This document shows positions 15,276-24,781 of a stretch of 64,000 bases of DNA, one piece after another. The notes under the pieces were generated by a model. The model did no database searches, was not told the origin of the DNA, and saw nothing but the letters and a program-made list of their open reading frames with translations. Origin of the DNA: Rhodothermia bacterium (lineage in GTDB: Bacteria > Bacteroidota > Rhodothermia > Balneolales > Balneolaceae). A program made the translations under genes and the position numbers. Location of the stretch: assembly GCA_030427885.1 (NCBI GenBank), contig JAUICM010000006.1, positions 124,001-188,000 of the forward strand, read 5' to 3'. Position 1 is the stretch's first letter. The number at the start of each line of letters is the position of its first letter.

Positions 15276-18200
15276 TTGAAAGAACTTCTTTCCAGAAAAT
15301 ATCTGATCTCTTTTTTCTACATCATTGTATGTATTGCCGGAGTTATAACCTGGAGGAATATTCATATTGAAAATACTCCGGAATTAAACCTGCCTTCGAT
15401 GACCGTAAATTATTCCTGGGGAAGTACTGTTCCTGAGATCATGGAGCAGGAGATCACACGAAAGGTGGAAAGCGCGGCAAGTAATTTAAGGGATGTAACT
15501 GAGATCAATTCTATTACTCAGGAAGGTCGCAGCTCTGTTACTATTAAGTTTAATAAAAATGCCCCGGTTGATTTCAGATCGCTTGAACTCAGGGAATACC
15601 TGAATCTGCTGGAAGATGACCTTCCCTCGGAGGTATCGCCGGTTTCAATAACACGTTCAGTACCCGAAGAACTGGAAGATCAGCAGACATTCATGGTGTA
15701 TACCCTGAGCGGTGAATATGAGCCACGAAAACTGCTGGACTATGTTCGCCAAACCATTAAGCCACAGCTATTGGGCTTAGAGGGATTATCAGAAGTAAAA
15801 GATCAGGGAGTGGATGACCCGGCGCTGATGATCGAGTTCGACCGGTTTAAGCTGGAGAAATACAATTTATCTCCACGAACTTTGATGATGCAGGTGAGAG
15901 AGCGGCTCAACTGGAGAAGCTCAGGGTATACCGAGAATGGTGGTTCACGATATAGTATGGTAATACCTCCCCAGTACTCGAGTACAACAGATATCGGAAA
16001 TATGAAAATAGCTTTGCCCGGTGCACTGAAGCAGATTAATCTTTCTGAAATAGCCAATGTGAAAGTGACGGATTTTCCTGCTAAATCGAAACGCAGGATA
16101 AACGGAAGTCCGGCTCTTACTATTGAATTTGTGAAGGAGAGTGGAGCGGATGCCATGACTCTGGCTCGTGATATCATCAACACGATGGAAGAGATCAGGA
16201 GTACCCTTCCCGAAGGCATGAAACTTCGTCTTCAGGTCGATTCCACTGAGATACTCCGCGACCAGTTCGATCAGCTGGCATTACAGGCGATGATAAGTGC
16301 CGTATTAGTATTTCTTGTTGTTTTTGTTTTCATACGAAAACTGAGAGCTCCTTTTGTGATTGCCGGAAGTGTGCTGTTTTCCATATTGATGAGTTTGATC
16401 ACGCTATACCTGTTTAACTATACCCTGAATGTGATCACTCTGGCAGGACTTACCATTGCATTCGGTATGCTCATTGATAATGCTGTAGTTGTCTTTGAAC
16501 AGGTAAATCCGGGCTTGCCTTCAGATCGGGAAGAGAGATTAGAACATGTACGAAAAGAGCTTCCAAAATCTGTGGTCCCGGTACTTGGAAGTACATTTAC
16601 CACAGTTGGTATTTTCCTGCCACTGTTGTTCGCGGTGGAGGAATTAAGGCTGTTTTTAATGCCGCTGGCCGTAGCTTTAACGATTACCCTGATCTGTTCG
16701 GTGATCATAGCTTTTACGTGGATTCCATATTCATTGATTTGGTTATCGCCAACAGGTAATAAGGATTCAGAGAAGAAAAGATCGAGGAAGAAATGGTTCA
16801 GACCGCGTACAATTCTGAAACTATTGGTTTGGAGGAGAAAACTACGATGGGTTCTCTTACTGGGTGTGATAGCAGCGGTGGGCTTACCTCTGTTTCTGAT
16901 CGAGGAACCCTTATGGGAGGAAGAAACGTGGTGGCCGGAATTTACCCGTGTCTATTTTGATAACCGGGATGTCATTGACCCATGGATCGGAGGCATAACC
17001 TACCGTTTTGTGAATGACACCTATTTTGGCAATCCCTGGCGAAGAAATAATCAGGAGTTTATCAGTGTGAATATTTATTCCCCACAAGGCACGCCACTTT
17101 CAGAAATTGATAAAATCGTTGCAAGCTATGAGAAGATCGCAAAACCTTATGAACATGCCTTCAGCTATTACGAAGCGCGGATGTCAGAATACTATGGCGC
17201 CAATATTCGTTTTGCGGTAGACCCTGACTTCAATTTTAAGAGGGATCCCTATATGTTTTATGGTGAAGCACAGTTTCTGGCAGCGCGAACCGGAAACGTT
17301 GCGATATCGGTTCAGGGACTTAATATTCCGGGTATCAGTACAGGATTTGGAGGGAGTTCCTCTTCCTATTCGATCAGGCTTTCCGGTTATTCGTATGATG
17401 AACTCTACGAACTGGCAAGGGAGATCGAACGTCGTTTGGTGAAGAACCGGAGGGTCAGAGAAGTGGATGTAAACTCAACTTCTTTTTATTCCCGGACCGA
17501 TTTTCATCAATATGTACTGGAGCTGGATAATGAAAAAATACTTTCTCGTGGCCTGAACAGAGCAGAATTGATACAAGGCCTGAGTCTGGACCTAAATCCT
17601 CAGAACAGCTTTGGTAAGGTAGAATTTGGTGGACAGGAAATGTATCTGATGGCTAGGAATGAAGCAGATGATTTTTATGAAGAAGACCTGATGGAGAATA
17701 TCAGGGAAACCAATACTTCCAGTTTTGATCTCGCTTCATTCGGAACAATTAAAAAAGAGAAAGCCCTTACCGAGATACGTCGTCGGGATCAATCTTATTT
17801 CAGGACTGTGACACTGGATTTTTTGGGTAACTACCGAATGGGAAGAGACTTCATTGAAAAAACGCTGGAAACTGTTCCGGTTCCGGTTGGTGCAAAGATC
17901 GATTTTGGAAGTTATTCCTTCAATTTCGGGGATGAAGAGCAAAGCAAAAATCTTTGGCTTATTGCATTACTCAGCATACTGAGTGTCTGGATGATCGTTT
18001 CAGCTTTACTCGAAAGCTGGTCTGGTCCTTTGTTCGTTATTCTTGCGATTCCCTTTTGTGGACTGGGAATTATGGTTGGAACGCTGGGTAATGATCTGGC
18101 CTTCGATCGTGGCGCTATCGCTGGTGCATTACTGGGTATCGGGGTGGTGGTAAATAATGCGATCTTGTTAACTCATCAGAAACAGCTGGAATACAGTAAA

Positions 18201-18413
18201 GGGATCAGGGGATTAAGGTGCTGGTATTATGTGTTCAAAAAGAAGATGAGAACGATCATAATAACCACCACTACCACCGTATTTGGATTGCTACCGATGC
18301 TGTTAATAGGAACCAATGAATTCTGGGAGAGTCTGTCCGTTATTGTAGTTTGGGGACTGATGTTTAGTACGGTGCTGGTGATCCTGTTTGCCGGGCTTTG
18401 GAGTAAGAAATGA
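15276..18413 (+). CDS. RND efflux transporter permease (second, divergent)
   Basis: A 1045-residue RND permease with TM1 (LISFFYIIVCIAGVITW), the early porter segment (IENTPELNLPSMTVNYSW), TM4 with LTIAFGMLIDNAVVVFEQV (Asp-Asn pair), and a C-terminal membrane half (IALLSILSVWMIVSALLE; LGIGVVVNNAILLTHQKQ), where TM10 has Asn-Asn. The second periplasmic loop is unusual: after a basic linker (KKRSRKKWFRPR) there is a long Tyr/Trp/Phe-rich stretch (LWEEETWWPEFTRVYFDNRD) and a Gly/Ser-rich GFGGSSSSYS, quite unlike the first permease. The start is TTG 15276. Its stop overlaps the start of the next lipoprotein gene (ATGA). It may form a mixed pump with the first permease through the single adaptor. 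Confidence 0.9.
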   Translation: MKELLSRKYLISFFYIIVCIAGVITWRNIHIENTPELNLPSMTVNYSWGSTVPEIMEQEITRKVESAASNLRDVTEINSITQEGRSSVTIKFNKNAPVDFRSLELREYLNLLEDDLPSEVSPVSITRSVPEELEDQQTFMVYTLSGEYEPRKLLDYVRQTIKPQLLGLEGLSEVKDQGVDDPALMIEFDRFKLEKYNLSPRTLMMQVRERLNWRSSGYTENGGSRYSMVIPPQYSSTTDIGNMKIALPGALKQINLSEIANVKVTDFPAKSKRRINGSPALTIEFVKESGADAMTLARDIINTMEEIRSTLPEGMKLRLQVDSTEILRDQFDQLALQAMISAVLVFLVVFVFIRKLRAPFVIAGSVLFSILMSLITLYLFNYTLNVITLAGLTIAFGMLIDNAVVVFEQVNPGLPSDREERLEHVRKELPKSVVPVLGSTFTTVGIFLPLLFAVEELRLFLMPLAVALTITLICSVIIAFTWIPYSLIWLSPTGNKDSEKKRSRKKWFRPRTILKLLVWRRKLRWVLLLGVIAAVGLPLFLIEEPLWEEETWWPEFTRVYFDNRDVIDPWIGGITYRFVNDTYFGNPWRRNNQEFISVNIYSPQGTPLSEIDKIVASYEKIAKPYEHAFSYYEARMSEYYGANIRFAVDPDFNFKRDPYMFYGEAQFLAARTGNVAISVQGLNIPGISTGFGGSSSSYSIRLSGYSYDELYELAREIERRLVKNRRVREVDVNSTSFYSRTDFHQYVLELDNEKILSRGLNRAELIQGLSLDLNPQNSFGKVEFGGQEMYLMARNEADDFYEEDLMENIRETNTSSFDLASFGTIKKEKALTEIRRRDQSYFRTVTLDFLGNYRMGRDFIEKTLETVPVPVGAKIDFGSYSFNFGDEEQSKNLWLIALLSILSVWMIVSALLESWSGPLFVILAIPFCGLGIMVGTLGNDLAFDRGAIAGALLGIGVVVNNAILLTHQKQLEYSKGIRGLRCWYYVFKKKMRTIIITTTTTVFGLLPMLLIGTNEFWESLSVIVVWGLMFSTVLVILFAGLWSKK

Positions 18414-18727
18414 GGAAGGGAATTTCATATGCTTGTTTCTTGGTGTTGCTGGCTTGTTCCGGTGATTCGACAACAGAGAAATCGGACTACCATATAGCAG
18501 ATGCAGAAGAGAAGGAAATAAAAGCTATCGCAGATACTATTCTTACAAATAATGCAGAGATTTTGATAGGTATGATTGATACTTCCTGGAGTTTCGAGAA
18601 GAGTTATTCCAATAAAGAATTGGGAATAGCAGAAGGCGGGAAATATTTTGTTAGCTCTCCGGTTACCAATGATCTCTACGTTGTCTATGAAGACCCGGAA
18701 TTTCTGCTTGTTAAGTACTCTTTTTAA
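18410..18727 (+). CDS. Small lipoprotein at the end of the RND operon
   Basis: A 105-residue protein with lipoprotein signal ending at Cys16 (LLAC). The mature part is acidic, with no recognised domain. It overlaps the second RND gene by four bases (ATGA), so it is almost surely translated with it and may be an accessory of the pump; that is inference from position only. Its stop lies 15 bp from the stop of the convergent minus-strand gene. Confidence 0.72.
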   Translation: MRKGISYACFLVLLACSGDSTTEKSDYHIADAEEKEIKAIADTILTNNAEILIGMIDTSWSFEKSYSNKELGIAEGGKYFVSSPVTNDLYVVYEDPEFLLVKYSF

Positions 18728-18742
18728 AAGAAAACTTAGCTA

Positions 18743-20209
18743 TTAAAGCACGATAACCAGTTCCAGAATATCGAGAAAGAATTCTGAACTAAGGGCTACA
18801 ACTATCATCAGGATGTTAATGATGGCATGTATACCGATGGTATAGAACAGGTAGGATAAGCGTCCTTTCTGGAGATATTTTGAACTATCGAAGGATGTAA
18901 GAGCGAAACCTGATAACCAGATCAATACAAATAGAATAGAGAGTACAATAATAGTCACTTCACTTGAACCTGTTAGGAACAGGATCAGCATCACACTCAC
19001 CAACAGGAAATCCAGATGAAATACCCAGGTATATAAACTGAGCACCTGGCTTATGTGCCGCATTGACTTGCTAGGAAAATACAGCCATGCAACACCAATG
19101 GTCATCATGATCAGAGTGAGCAAAAATCCGGTTACGAATAGAGAGAAGTAATTATGGCCCGCAATACCAAGTTGTGGAAGGTAATGGAACAAGGCTTCCA
19201 GACCGGTTTCTGAAAAACAAGTTTTTGCGAAGAAATAGGAAACGATACCACTAAACACTGCGTGCTGAAAGAAAAGGAAAATACCACTGGCAAGAGCCCT
19301 CTCCCGGTATCTCATTACATCATCTACAAAAAACCTTTTCGCAGTGAAATAGCGGAACATCAGATCCCGGTAGATCGGGGAGACCTTCATATGTACTCCC
19401 ATCGAGATCCAAATGAGAATGAATACAAAAACAACCCAGTTAAAACCATCACCGGTTTTCAATGGTTTGGGAATGGGGAGAACAAAAGTTCCGTCATCAG
19501 CTCGTTGTGTTAAAGCTGTCTTGAAAGCAGGGTAATCACTAATGGCATTTTTGAACCAGTCGGAATCAACCATCACACCGGGCGGCTCCTGTTTCATCAG
19601 TTCATCAAATTGTGACAGATCATTTCGGGAGTAGTTTTTCGAAAAGTAGTAATACCCTGATGTTATCGGTTCTGAGAAATGATCTGTTCGGGTAAAAGCA
19701 AAGTTCAGCGCATTGAAATCACCCGTATTGATCTCATAGAATTCAGCATCGGTGTGATTGCTCAGAGAATCAAGAACAACTGAGAACAAAGATCGAAACT
19801 CTTCATTGAACGACTGACTACTGGCATACAAGCCAAACGCATTTACAAAGTTGTAGTTCTTATAACGTTCGATAAGATTCTTATACTCATAAATCAGGTC
19901 ATTCAGATTTTCTGAAACAGCTGTACGGGTCATATAATGTTTATCAGCCCTGATGAGGATACTGAAATTGCGACCACTAAGACTATCCAGCAGGGCTTTG
20001 TTAACCGGATGGGAAAGCTCAATAAACTGAACTCCGGTTTCTTCGAATAAGCCTAGATCAGTGAGCTGCTCCCTCATATTATCCGGAGCATTCCAGTGAA
20101 CACCAATCGGAAAAGGAATATCCTGAGCTTTCAGGGGAGTGGAGAAAATTAAAAGAAGGCCTGCACACAGCAGAATTAAGTTCGCCAAATATGTGCGTAG
20201 TGTTCTCAC
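18743..20209 (-). CDS. Unknown membrane protein with a large periplasmic N-terminal domain
   Basis: A 488-residue protein. A signal peptide (LANLILLCAGLLLIFSTPLKA) precedes about 230 residues of soluble domain (starting QDIPFPIGVHWNAPDN), with alternating helix/strand segments such as TGVQFIELSHPVNKALLDSL that hint at a TIM-barrel or glycosidase-like fold, unproven. About six membrane helices follow from about residue 260 (NWVVFVFILIWISMGVHM; FFQHAVFSGIVSYFFA; LLTLIMMTIGVAWLYF; DFLLVSVMLILFL; VTIIVLSILFVLIWLS; IHAIINILMIVVAL); the polytopic half vaguely recalls Yip1-type domains. The ATG directly follows the miaB stop, so it is the last gene of a five-gene minus-strand run. Function unknown. 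Confidence 0.8.
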   Translation of the reverse strand: MRTLRTYLANLILLCAGLLLIFSTPLKAQDIPFPIGVHWNAPDNMREQLTDLGLFEETGVQFIELSHPVNKALLDSLSGRNFSILIRADKHYMTRTAVSENLNDLIYEYKNLIERYKNYNFVNAFGLYASSQSFNEEFRSLFSVVLDSLSNHTDAEFYEINTGDFNALNFAFTRTDHFSEPITSGYYYFSKNYSRNDLSQFDELMKQEPPGVMVDSDWFKNAISDYPAFKTALTQRADDGTFVLPIPKPLKTGDGFNWVVFVFILIWISMGVHMKVSPIYRDLMFRYFTAKRFFVDDVMRYRERALASGIFLFFQHAVFSGIVSYFFAKTCFSETGLEALFHYLPQLGIAGHNYFSLFVTGFLLTLIMMTIGVAWLYFPSKSMRHISQVLSLYTWVFHLDFLLVSVMLILFLTGSSEVTIIVLSILFVLIWLSGFALTSFDSSKYLQKGRLSYLFYTIGIHAIINILMIVVALSSEFFLDILELVIVL

Positions 20210-21568
20210 TTAGGCTTCTACAGCTGCTCCGTAATATTCGGTAATCGTTGTTTTTCTGATGGGACGTGCGATAAGAGTTGCAGAGGTAGTATCGGTGATC
20301 TCAACTTCAACATAATCGCCTTTTTCAAAATCCATGCGATCGAAAACAACGATCTTATTGGTATCAGTTCTCCCACTCATTTGTTCATCAGAACGCTTAC
20401 TGGTGCCTTCAACTAATACCAGATGATGTTTTCCTACCTCGGTCAGATTACGTTTTTTCTGAATATTCATTTGTTGAGAGATGATCTCAGAGAGTCTGCG
20501 CTTTTTGATATCCTCAGGCACATCATCCTCAAATTTTCGGTAGGCGAGTGTTCGCTCACGTTCAGAGTAAGCAAACATATACGCGAGGTCATAGCCCACT
20601 TCTTTCATCAGGCTCATAGTGCCGTAATGTTCTTCTTCAGTTTCACCACAAAAGCCCGCAATGATATCCGTTGAAAGTGAAACTCCCGGAATGATTTCTC
20701 TCATCTTTTGAACCAGACTGAGATACTGTTCCCGGGTGTATGGACGTCTCATGCGTTCGAGCATAGAGTCGCTGCCGGCCTGAGCCGGTATGTGAATGTA
20801 GTTACACAGATTTGGACGCTCTGCGATCAAATGCAGAAGATCGTCGGGGAAATCTTTAGGATGAGGGGAAGAAAATCGAAAACGAATTTCCGGATTGATC
20901 ATACTTGCAGCATCCATCAGGGTAGTGAAAGTATTTTCACCATCCTTGTAAGAATTCACATTCTGGCCAAGAAGAGTAACCTCTTTATAGCCTTCATCAC
21001 TAAGTTGCCTGATCTCTTTGAGGATACTTTCCAGTGGTCTGCTTCTTTCACGGCCACGGGTAAACGGCACCACACAGAACGAACACATGTTGTCGCAGCC
21101 ACGCATGATGGATACAAATGAAGAAACACCATTTCCTGTTGTACGGACAGGGGCGATATCAGCATAAGTTTCTTCGAGTGATAAAAGCACATTTACTGCT
21201 TTACGTCCGTCTTCAACTTCAGCAAGAAGGCGGGGGATATCACGGTAAGCATCCGGACCGACAACGATATCAACCAAATGCTCTTCTTCAATGATCTTGT
21301 CCTTGATACGCTCGGCCATACACCCTAGTACACCCACAGTAAGTTCACTGTTTGTCTTTTTGAGGCTTCGGAATTCCTTGAGGCGATTCCAGACTTTAGT
21401 CTCTGCATTTTCACGAATAGAACAGGTATTAACCAGAATAACATCTGCGCTCTCAGCGTCTTTAGCAACCGTCATGCCATCTTCCAGAAGGATCGAATTT
21501 ACGATCTCCGAGTCTGCAAAGTTCATCTGGCAGCCGTAGGTTTCTATAAAGAATTTCTTGTTACTCAA
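20210..21568 (-). CDS. miaB: MiaB, tRNA-2-methylthio-N6-dimethylallyladenosine synthase
   Basis: A 452-residue radical-SAM methylthiotransferase that adds the 2-methylthio group to i6A37 in tRNAs reading UNN codons. The N-terminal UPF0004 domain has its three [4Fe-4S] cysteines ([34 protein letters not shown]). The radical-SAM motif CDNMCSFC (CxxxCxxC) follows in [20 protein letters not shown]. The C-terminus has a TRAM domain ([22 protein letters not shown]). Length matches the family. Full set of iron-sulfur ligands, so active. It lies 40 bp after pyrE and directly before the unknown membrane protein. Confidence 0.97.
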   Translation of the reverse strand: MSNKKFFIETYGCQMNFADSEIVNSILLEDGMTVAKDAESADVILVNTCSIRENAETKVWNRLKEFRSLKKTNSELTVGVLGCMAERIKDKIIEEEHLVDIVVGPDAYRDIPRLLAEVEDGRKAVNVLLSLEETYADIAPVRTTGNGVSSFVSIMRGCDNMCSFCVVPFTRGRERSRPLESILKEIRQLSDEGYKEVTLLGQNVNSYKDGENTFTTLMDAASMINPEIRFRFSSPHPKDFPDDLLHLIAERPNLCNYIHIPAQAGSDSMLERMRRPYTREQYLSLVQKMREIIPGVSLSTDIIAGFCGETEEEHYGTMSLMKEVGYDLAYMFAYSERERTLAYRKFEDDVPEDIKKRRLSEIISQQMNIQKKRNLTEVGKHHLVLVEGTSKRSDEQMSGRTDTNKIVVFDRMDFEKGDYVEVEITDTTSATLIARPIRKTTITEYYGAAVEA

Positions 21569-21608
21569 AATACTGTACTTAAAACGTGAATTTAGAAATT
21601 AGGGTGAT

Positions 21609-22253
21609 CTAGTCGTTTGGCCAGGTGTCAGGACTGACTCTCCAGCTTGCCAGTTGTTCGAGATCTTCGCTTGAAACGAAGCCTTTTTCAACGGCAACTT
21701 CCACCAGGGTATTATAATCAGTTAGGTTAAATACGGGAACGTTAACTTTTTCAAAATTCTGAGAAGCTTTTTCAAATCCGTAGTTGAAAATAGAGATAAC
21801 AGCCAGAACTTCCGCTCCCACAAATTGCAGTGCATTTACGACAGAGATCGATGAACCTCCGGTTGAGATCAGATCTTCGATAACCACCGTGGATTCACCT
21901 TTGGCAACACCACCCTCGATCTGGTTGCCCATACCATAGGTTTTTGGTTTGGCTCGTACATAGGCTAAAGGTTTATCAAGAGAACCTGCTACCCATGCAG
22001 CATGAGGGATGCCCGCCGTAGCGGTGCCAGTAACCACATCAATTTCAGGAAATTCATTTTCTATGATCTTAACAAACTGAGCCGCGATCTTTTTGCGGAT
22101 CATTGGGTGCCTGAGGGTTAGCCTGTTATCACAGTAGATAGGAGAATTCCAACCCGAGGCCCATGTAAATGGCTCGTTTGGGCGCAAAATAACTGCATTA
22201 ATATCCAGCAGATCGCCCGCTAATTCCCGTGCAAATGTGGTATCTATAATCAT
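21609..22253 (-). CDS. pyrE: Orotate phosphoribosyltransferase
   Basis: A 214-residue enzyme that joins orotate and PRPP to form OMP, step five of de novo pyrimidine synthesis. The phosphoribosyl-pyrophosphate motif is VVIEDLISTGGSS. Other family marks are PFTWASGWNSPIYCDNR near the N-terminus, the VVTGTATAGIPHAAWVA segment, and the lysine loop YVRAKPKTYGMGNQIEG. Length is normal for bacterial PyrE. Cytoplasmic. The gene lies in the minus-strand run between pgpA (37 bp) and miaB (40 bp). Confidence 0.97.
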   Translation of the reverse strand: MIIDTTFARELAGDLLDINAVILRPNEPFTWASGWNSPIYCDNRLTLRHPMIRKKIAAQFVKIIENEFPEIDVVTGTATAGIPHAAWVAGSLDKPLAYVRAKPKTYGMGNQIEGGVAKGESTVVIEDLISTGGSSISVVNALQFVGAEVLAVISIFNYGFEKASQNFEKVNVPVFNLTDYNTLVEVAVEKGFVSSEDLEQLASWRVSPDTWPND

Positions 22254-22290
22254 CCTGATTTTTTTTTAACTGACTTCCCGAATCGTATTC

Positions 22291-22776
22291 TTAAGCGATG
22301 TCGAAAATATTTGGGAACACAAAAATAAGAGTTTTTAAACATATAAATGCATAAAAACCTGCAATTAAATCATCAAGCAATATACCTAAACCACCCCCGA
22401 TCTTTTGAGCATTGTTGATCCCGAATGGCTTCCAGATATCGAAGATCCTGAAAAGAAAAAAACCGGTGCTAAGTAGTAAGATATCAGGGAGTAAGTAGGA
22501 GCTTAGCGGGATGGAAATAAAAGCAAGTGCCTGGCCTGCAAATTCATCGATCACCATTTGTCCGGGATCCTTTCCCCATTTTCCTTCACAAGCTTTTGCA
22601 GACCAAAGTGTGAGTAATGAGCATAAGATCACGAATCCTAAAATGCCTGCAAGAGGCTGATATTGCAGTAAAAAATAGCTTGGTATCAGGGCAAACAAAC
22701 TACCAAAAGTGCCCGGAGCTTTAGGCAGTAAACCGGATCCAAAACCCGTACCAATAAAAAGTTTAAGAGCATTCAT
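22291..22776 (-). CDS. pgpA: Phosphatidylglycerophosphatase A
   Basis: A 161-residue membrane phosphatase that removes phosphate from phosphatidylglycerol phosphate to give phosphatidylglycerol. Family motifs are GSGLLPKAPGTFGSLFAL near the N-terminus and DPGQMVIDEFAGQ (acidic active-site region) in the middle, with three to four hydrophobic segments and ILLDDLIAGFYAFICL at the end. It overlaps pgsA by one base (ATG of pgpA shares a base with the pgsA stop), so the enzyme making PGP and the enzyme using it are translationally linked. Confidence 0.93.
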   Translation of the reverse strand: MNALKLFIGTGFGSGLLPKAPGTFGSLFALIPSYFLLQYQPLAGILGFVILCSLLTLWSAKACEGKWGKDPGQMVIDEFAGQALAFISIPLSSYLLPDILLLSTGFFLFRIFDIWKPFGINNAQKIGGGLGILLDDLIAGFYAFICLKTLIFVFPNIFDIA

Positions 22777-23360
22777 TATAGAGATCTTTTAAAGACCGCT
22801 CTGTTCACATAGATATATTCCAGGCCCGAATAAACCGTTACAAAAGTAACGAATAGCATTAGGTAAAACAGAATATCGGTGGATAGTAAATACCGAACCC
22901 AGTCTCCTAGAAAGAAATTAACACTCTCGAACAGGCCAACTGCAAGGCCGATATATAAAAAGACCATTTGAATGGAAGTCTTGGCTTTTGCAGTAAAGCG
23001 GGTTGCCATCGGGAGCTGCTTTCTTTTTGAATAAATTCTGAGAAAAGTGATAGTAATATCTCTGATCACAATAAGTGCAATAGCCCACCAGGGGAACTGA
23101 TCAGAAGCGATAAAAGGCAGTACAATAAACCCACTGAAGGTCAGGAATTTATCGGCAAGAGGATCCAGAAAGATACCAAGTTCACTTTCGGATTTATATT
23201 TACGGGCAAAATATCCATCAAAATAATCGGTAACTGCAGCTACTACATATACAGCTACTCCAACGGTTTTCAGCCAGAAATCATCCTGGAAAAACAGAAC
23301 CAGAAAGACCGGAGACAGTATGATCCTGATCGTACTTAGAATGTTTGGAACTCTTTGCAT
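22776..23360 (-). CDS. pgsA: CDP-diacylglycerol--glycerol-3-phosphate 3-phosphatidyltransferase
   Basis: A 194-residue inner-membrane CDP-alcohol phosphatidyltransferase producing phosphatidylglycerol phosphate. The defining D-x2-DG-x2-AR...G-x3-D-x3-D motif is present in DYFDGYFARKYKSESELG followed by IFLDPLADK. About five membrane helices; the N-terminus NILSTIRIILSPVFLVLFF is typical of PgsA. First gene of the minus-strand run pgsA-pgpA-pyrE-miaB-unknown; its promoter should lie in the 134 bp shared with divergent cinA. Confidence 0.95.
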   Translation of the reverse strand: MQRVPNILSTIRIILSPVFLVLFFQDDFWLKTVGVAVYVVAAVTDYFDGYFARKYKSESELGIFLDPLADKFLTFSGFIVLPFIASDQFPWWAIALIVIRDITITFLRIYSKRKQLPMATRFTAKAKTSIQMVFLYIGLAVGLFESVNFFLGDWVRYLLSTDILFYLMLFVTFVTVYSGLEYIYVNRAVFKRSL

Positions 23361-23494
23361 CCCCGAAGATAGGAATATTTTGATTAGTAGATAGAGAAAA
23401 GGAAACCGGATTTATTGAAAAAATAGATCAGATAAGACTAACAAGCTCAGTTTAATGTTGGCAATTGGGCAATGGAATTTGGAATTTCCTGACC

Positions 23495-24781
23495 ATGAAA
23501 GCTCAGATCATCTCTATCGGTAACGAACTCCTAATTGGCGACACTATTAATACCAATGCATCCTGGCTTGGACAGTTCTTAAATGAGCTTGGGATTGATG
23601 TAACACGTGTACATACGATCTCGGATGAGAAGGAACTCATTATGGAAACTGTTAAGCAGAGTATGAATGAATCGGATCTGGTTATTACAACAGGAGGATT
23701 AGGGCCGACTCATGACGACATTACCAAAACCTGCATTGCAGAACTTTTTGGAGTACAGTTGATCAAAAACCAGGAAGTGGACGATTATGTTCGTGACCTT
23801 TTTAAAAAAAGGAATCTGCCATTTTCAGAATCAAATGCCTGGCAGGCTATGGTACCGGAAAATTGTGAGGTGCTATTCAATAAAGCGGGTACTGCTCCGG
23901 GTATGTGGTTTAACGAAAATAACTGCTTTTTAGCAGTGCTGCCTGGGGTGCCTTATGAGATGAAGTACCTCATGAAGAGAAGAGTGGCTTCAAAACTTGG
24001 GAAAGAAGTAGACGATATCGGGTTTATTCATACAAAGTATCTGAAAATTGCAGGGATCGGGGAAAGTACGATAAGCGATCACTTGCTGGGAGATCTGTCA
24101 GATTATCTGAATGAACATACTTCTTTGGCGTTTCTCCCTTCATTTGGGCAGGTAACATTAAGAATTACTGGGAAAGGAAGTTCGAAGGAAGAAGCGGAAG
24201 AAAAAGCATCAAAGCTTGCAGGTCTGATTCACAAAAAAGCAGGCTCTTACATTTATGCGGATTCCAAAGAAATGACTTTAAGTGAGAGTGTTGGGAAATT
24301 ATTGATCGACAAAGGCCTTAAGATAACGACCGCTGAGAGTTGCACGGGCGGCTTGATATCGAGTACCATTACTGACATTTCAGGAAGTAGTGAATATATG
24401 CTTGGTGGCATTGTCTCCTACGATAATTCAGTAAAAACCGGACAGCTGGGAGTTCTTCAATCAGATCTGGATTCAGTAGGAGCTGTGAGTAAAGAAGTTG
24501 CACTTCAGATGGCCAGGGGGGTAGCCGAAAAGCTTGGATCAGATATTGGGATATCAGCCACCGGAGTTGCCGGGCCAACCGGAGGAACTGATGAAAAACC
24601 AGTTGGTACAGTTTGGATCGGATTTTATGGTTTAGGACAACATTTTGCGGTAAAGGCGTTTTTTAGCAAAGACCGGCTTGTTAACAAGGAGCGAACCACA
24701 GTCATCGCCCTGGAAATAGTCCGTCGCGTACTGCTCGGAATTGAGGAGCTTCCATACGAATTAAAGAAAGAAACACTTTGA
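23495..24781 (+). CDS. cinA: CinA-family protein (nicotinamide-nucleotide amidohydrolase)
   Basis: About 428 residues from ATG 23495; an in-frame TTG at 23465 would add ten residues (GNGIWNFLT), but homologues begin at MKAQIISIGNELL, so the ATG is chosen. The N-terminal MoaB/MogA-like domain (COG1058, ADP-ribose pyrophosphatase type) has TGGLGPTHDDITK and LPGVPYEMK. The C-terminal PncC deamidase domain (about 265-428) has TAESCTGGLISS and ISATGVAGPTGGTDEKPVGT; this part deamidates NMN in NAD recycling. Its stop overlaps the TTG start of the next gene (TTGA), so the three genes cinA, receptor-like and ftsX look like one transcript. Confidence 0.94.
   Translation: MKAQIISIGNELLIGDTINTNASWLGQFLNELGIDVTRVHTISDEKELIMETVKQSMNESDLVITTGGLGPTHDDITKTCIAELFGVQLIKNQEVDDYVRDLFKKRNLPFSESNAWQAMVPENCEVLFNKAGTAPGMWFNENNCFLAVLPGVPYEMKYLMKRRVASKLGKEVDDIGFIHTKYLKIAGIGESTISDHLLGDLSDYLNEHTSLAFLPSFGQVTLRITGKGSSKEEAEEKASKLAGLIHKKAGSYIYADSKEMTLSESVGKLLIDKGLKITTAESCTGGLISSTITDISGSSEYMLGGIVSYDNSVKTGQLGVLQSDLDSVGAVSKEVALQMARGVAEKLGSDIGISATGVAGPTGGTDEKPVGTVWIGFYGLGQHFAVKAFFSKDRLVNKERTTVIALEIVRRVLLGIEELPYELKKETL

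Noticed and set aside
15803-16219. Minus-strand 138-codon frame inside the second RND gene
   Set aside because: Shadow of the RND coding frame; Ser/Leu-rich composition typical of antisense translation.
20708-21121. Plus-strand 137-codon frame opposite miaB
   Set aside because: Antisense to the conserved radical-SAM region of MiaB.
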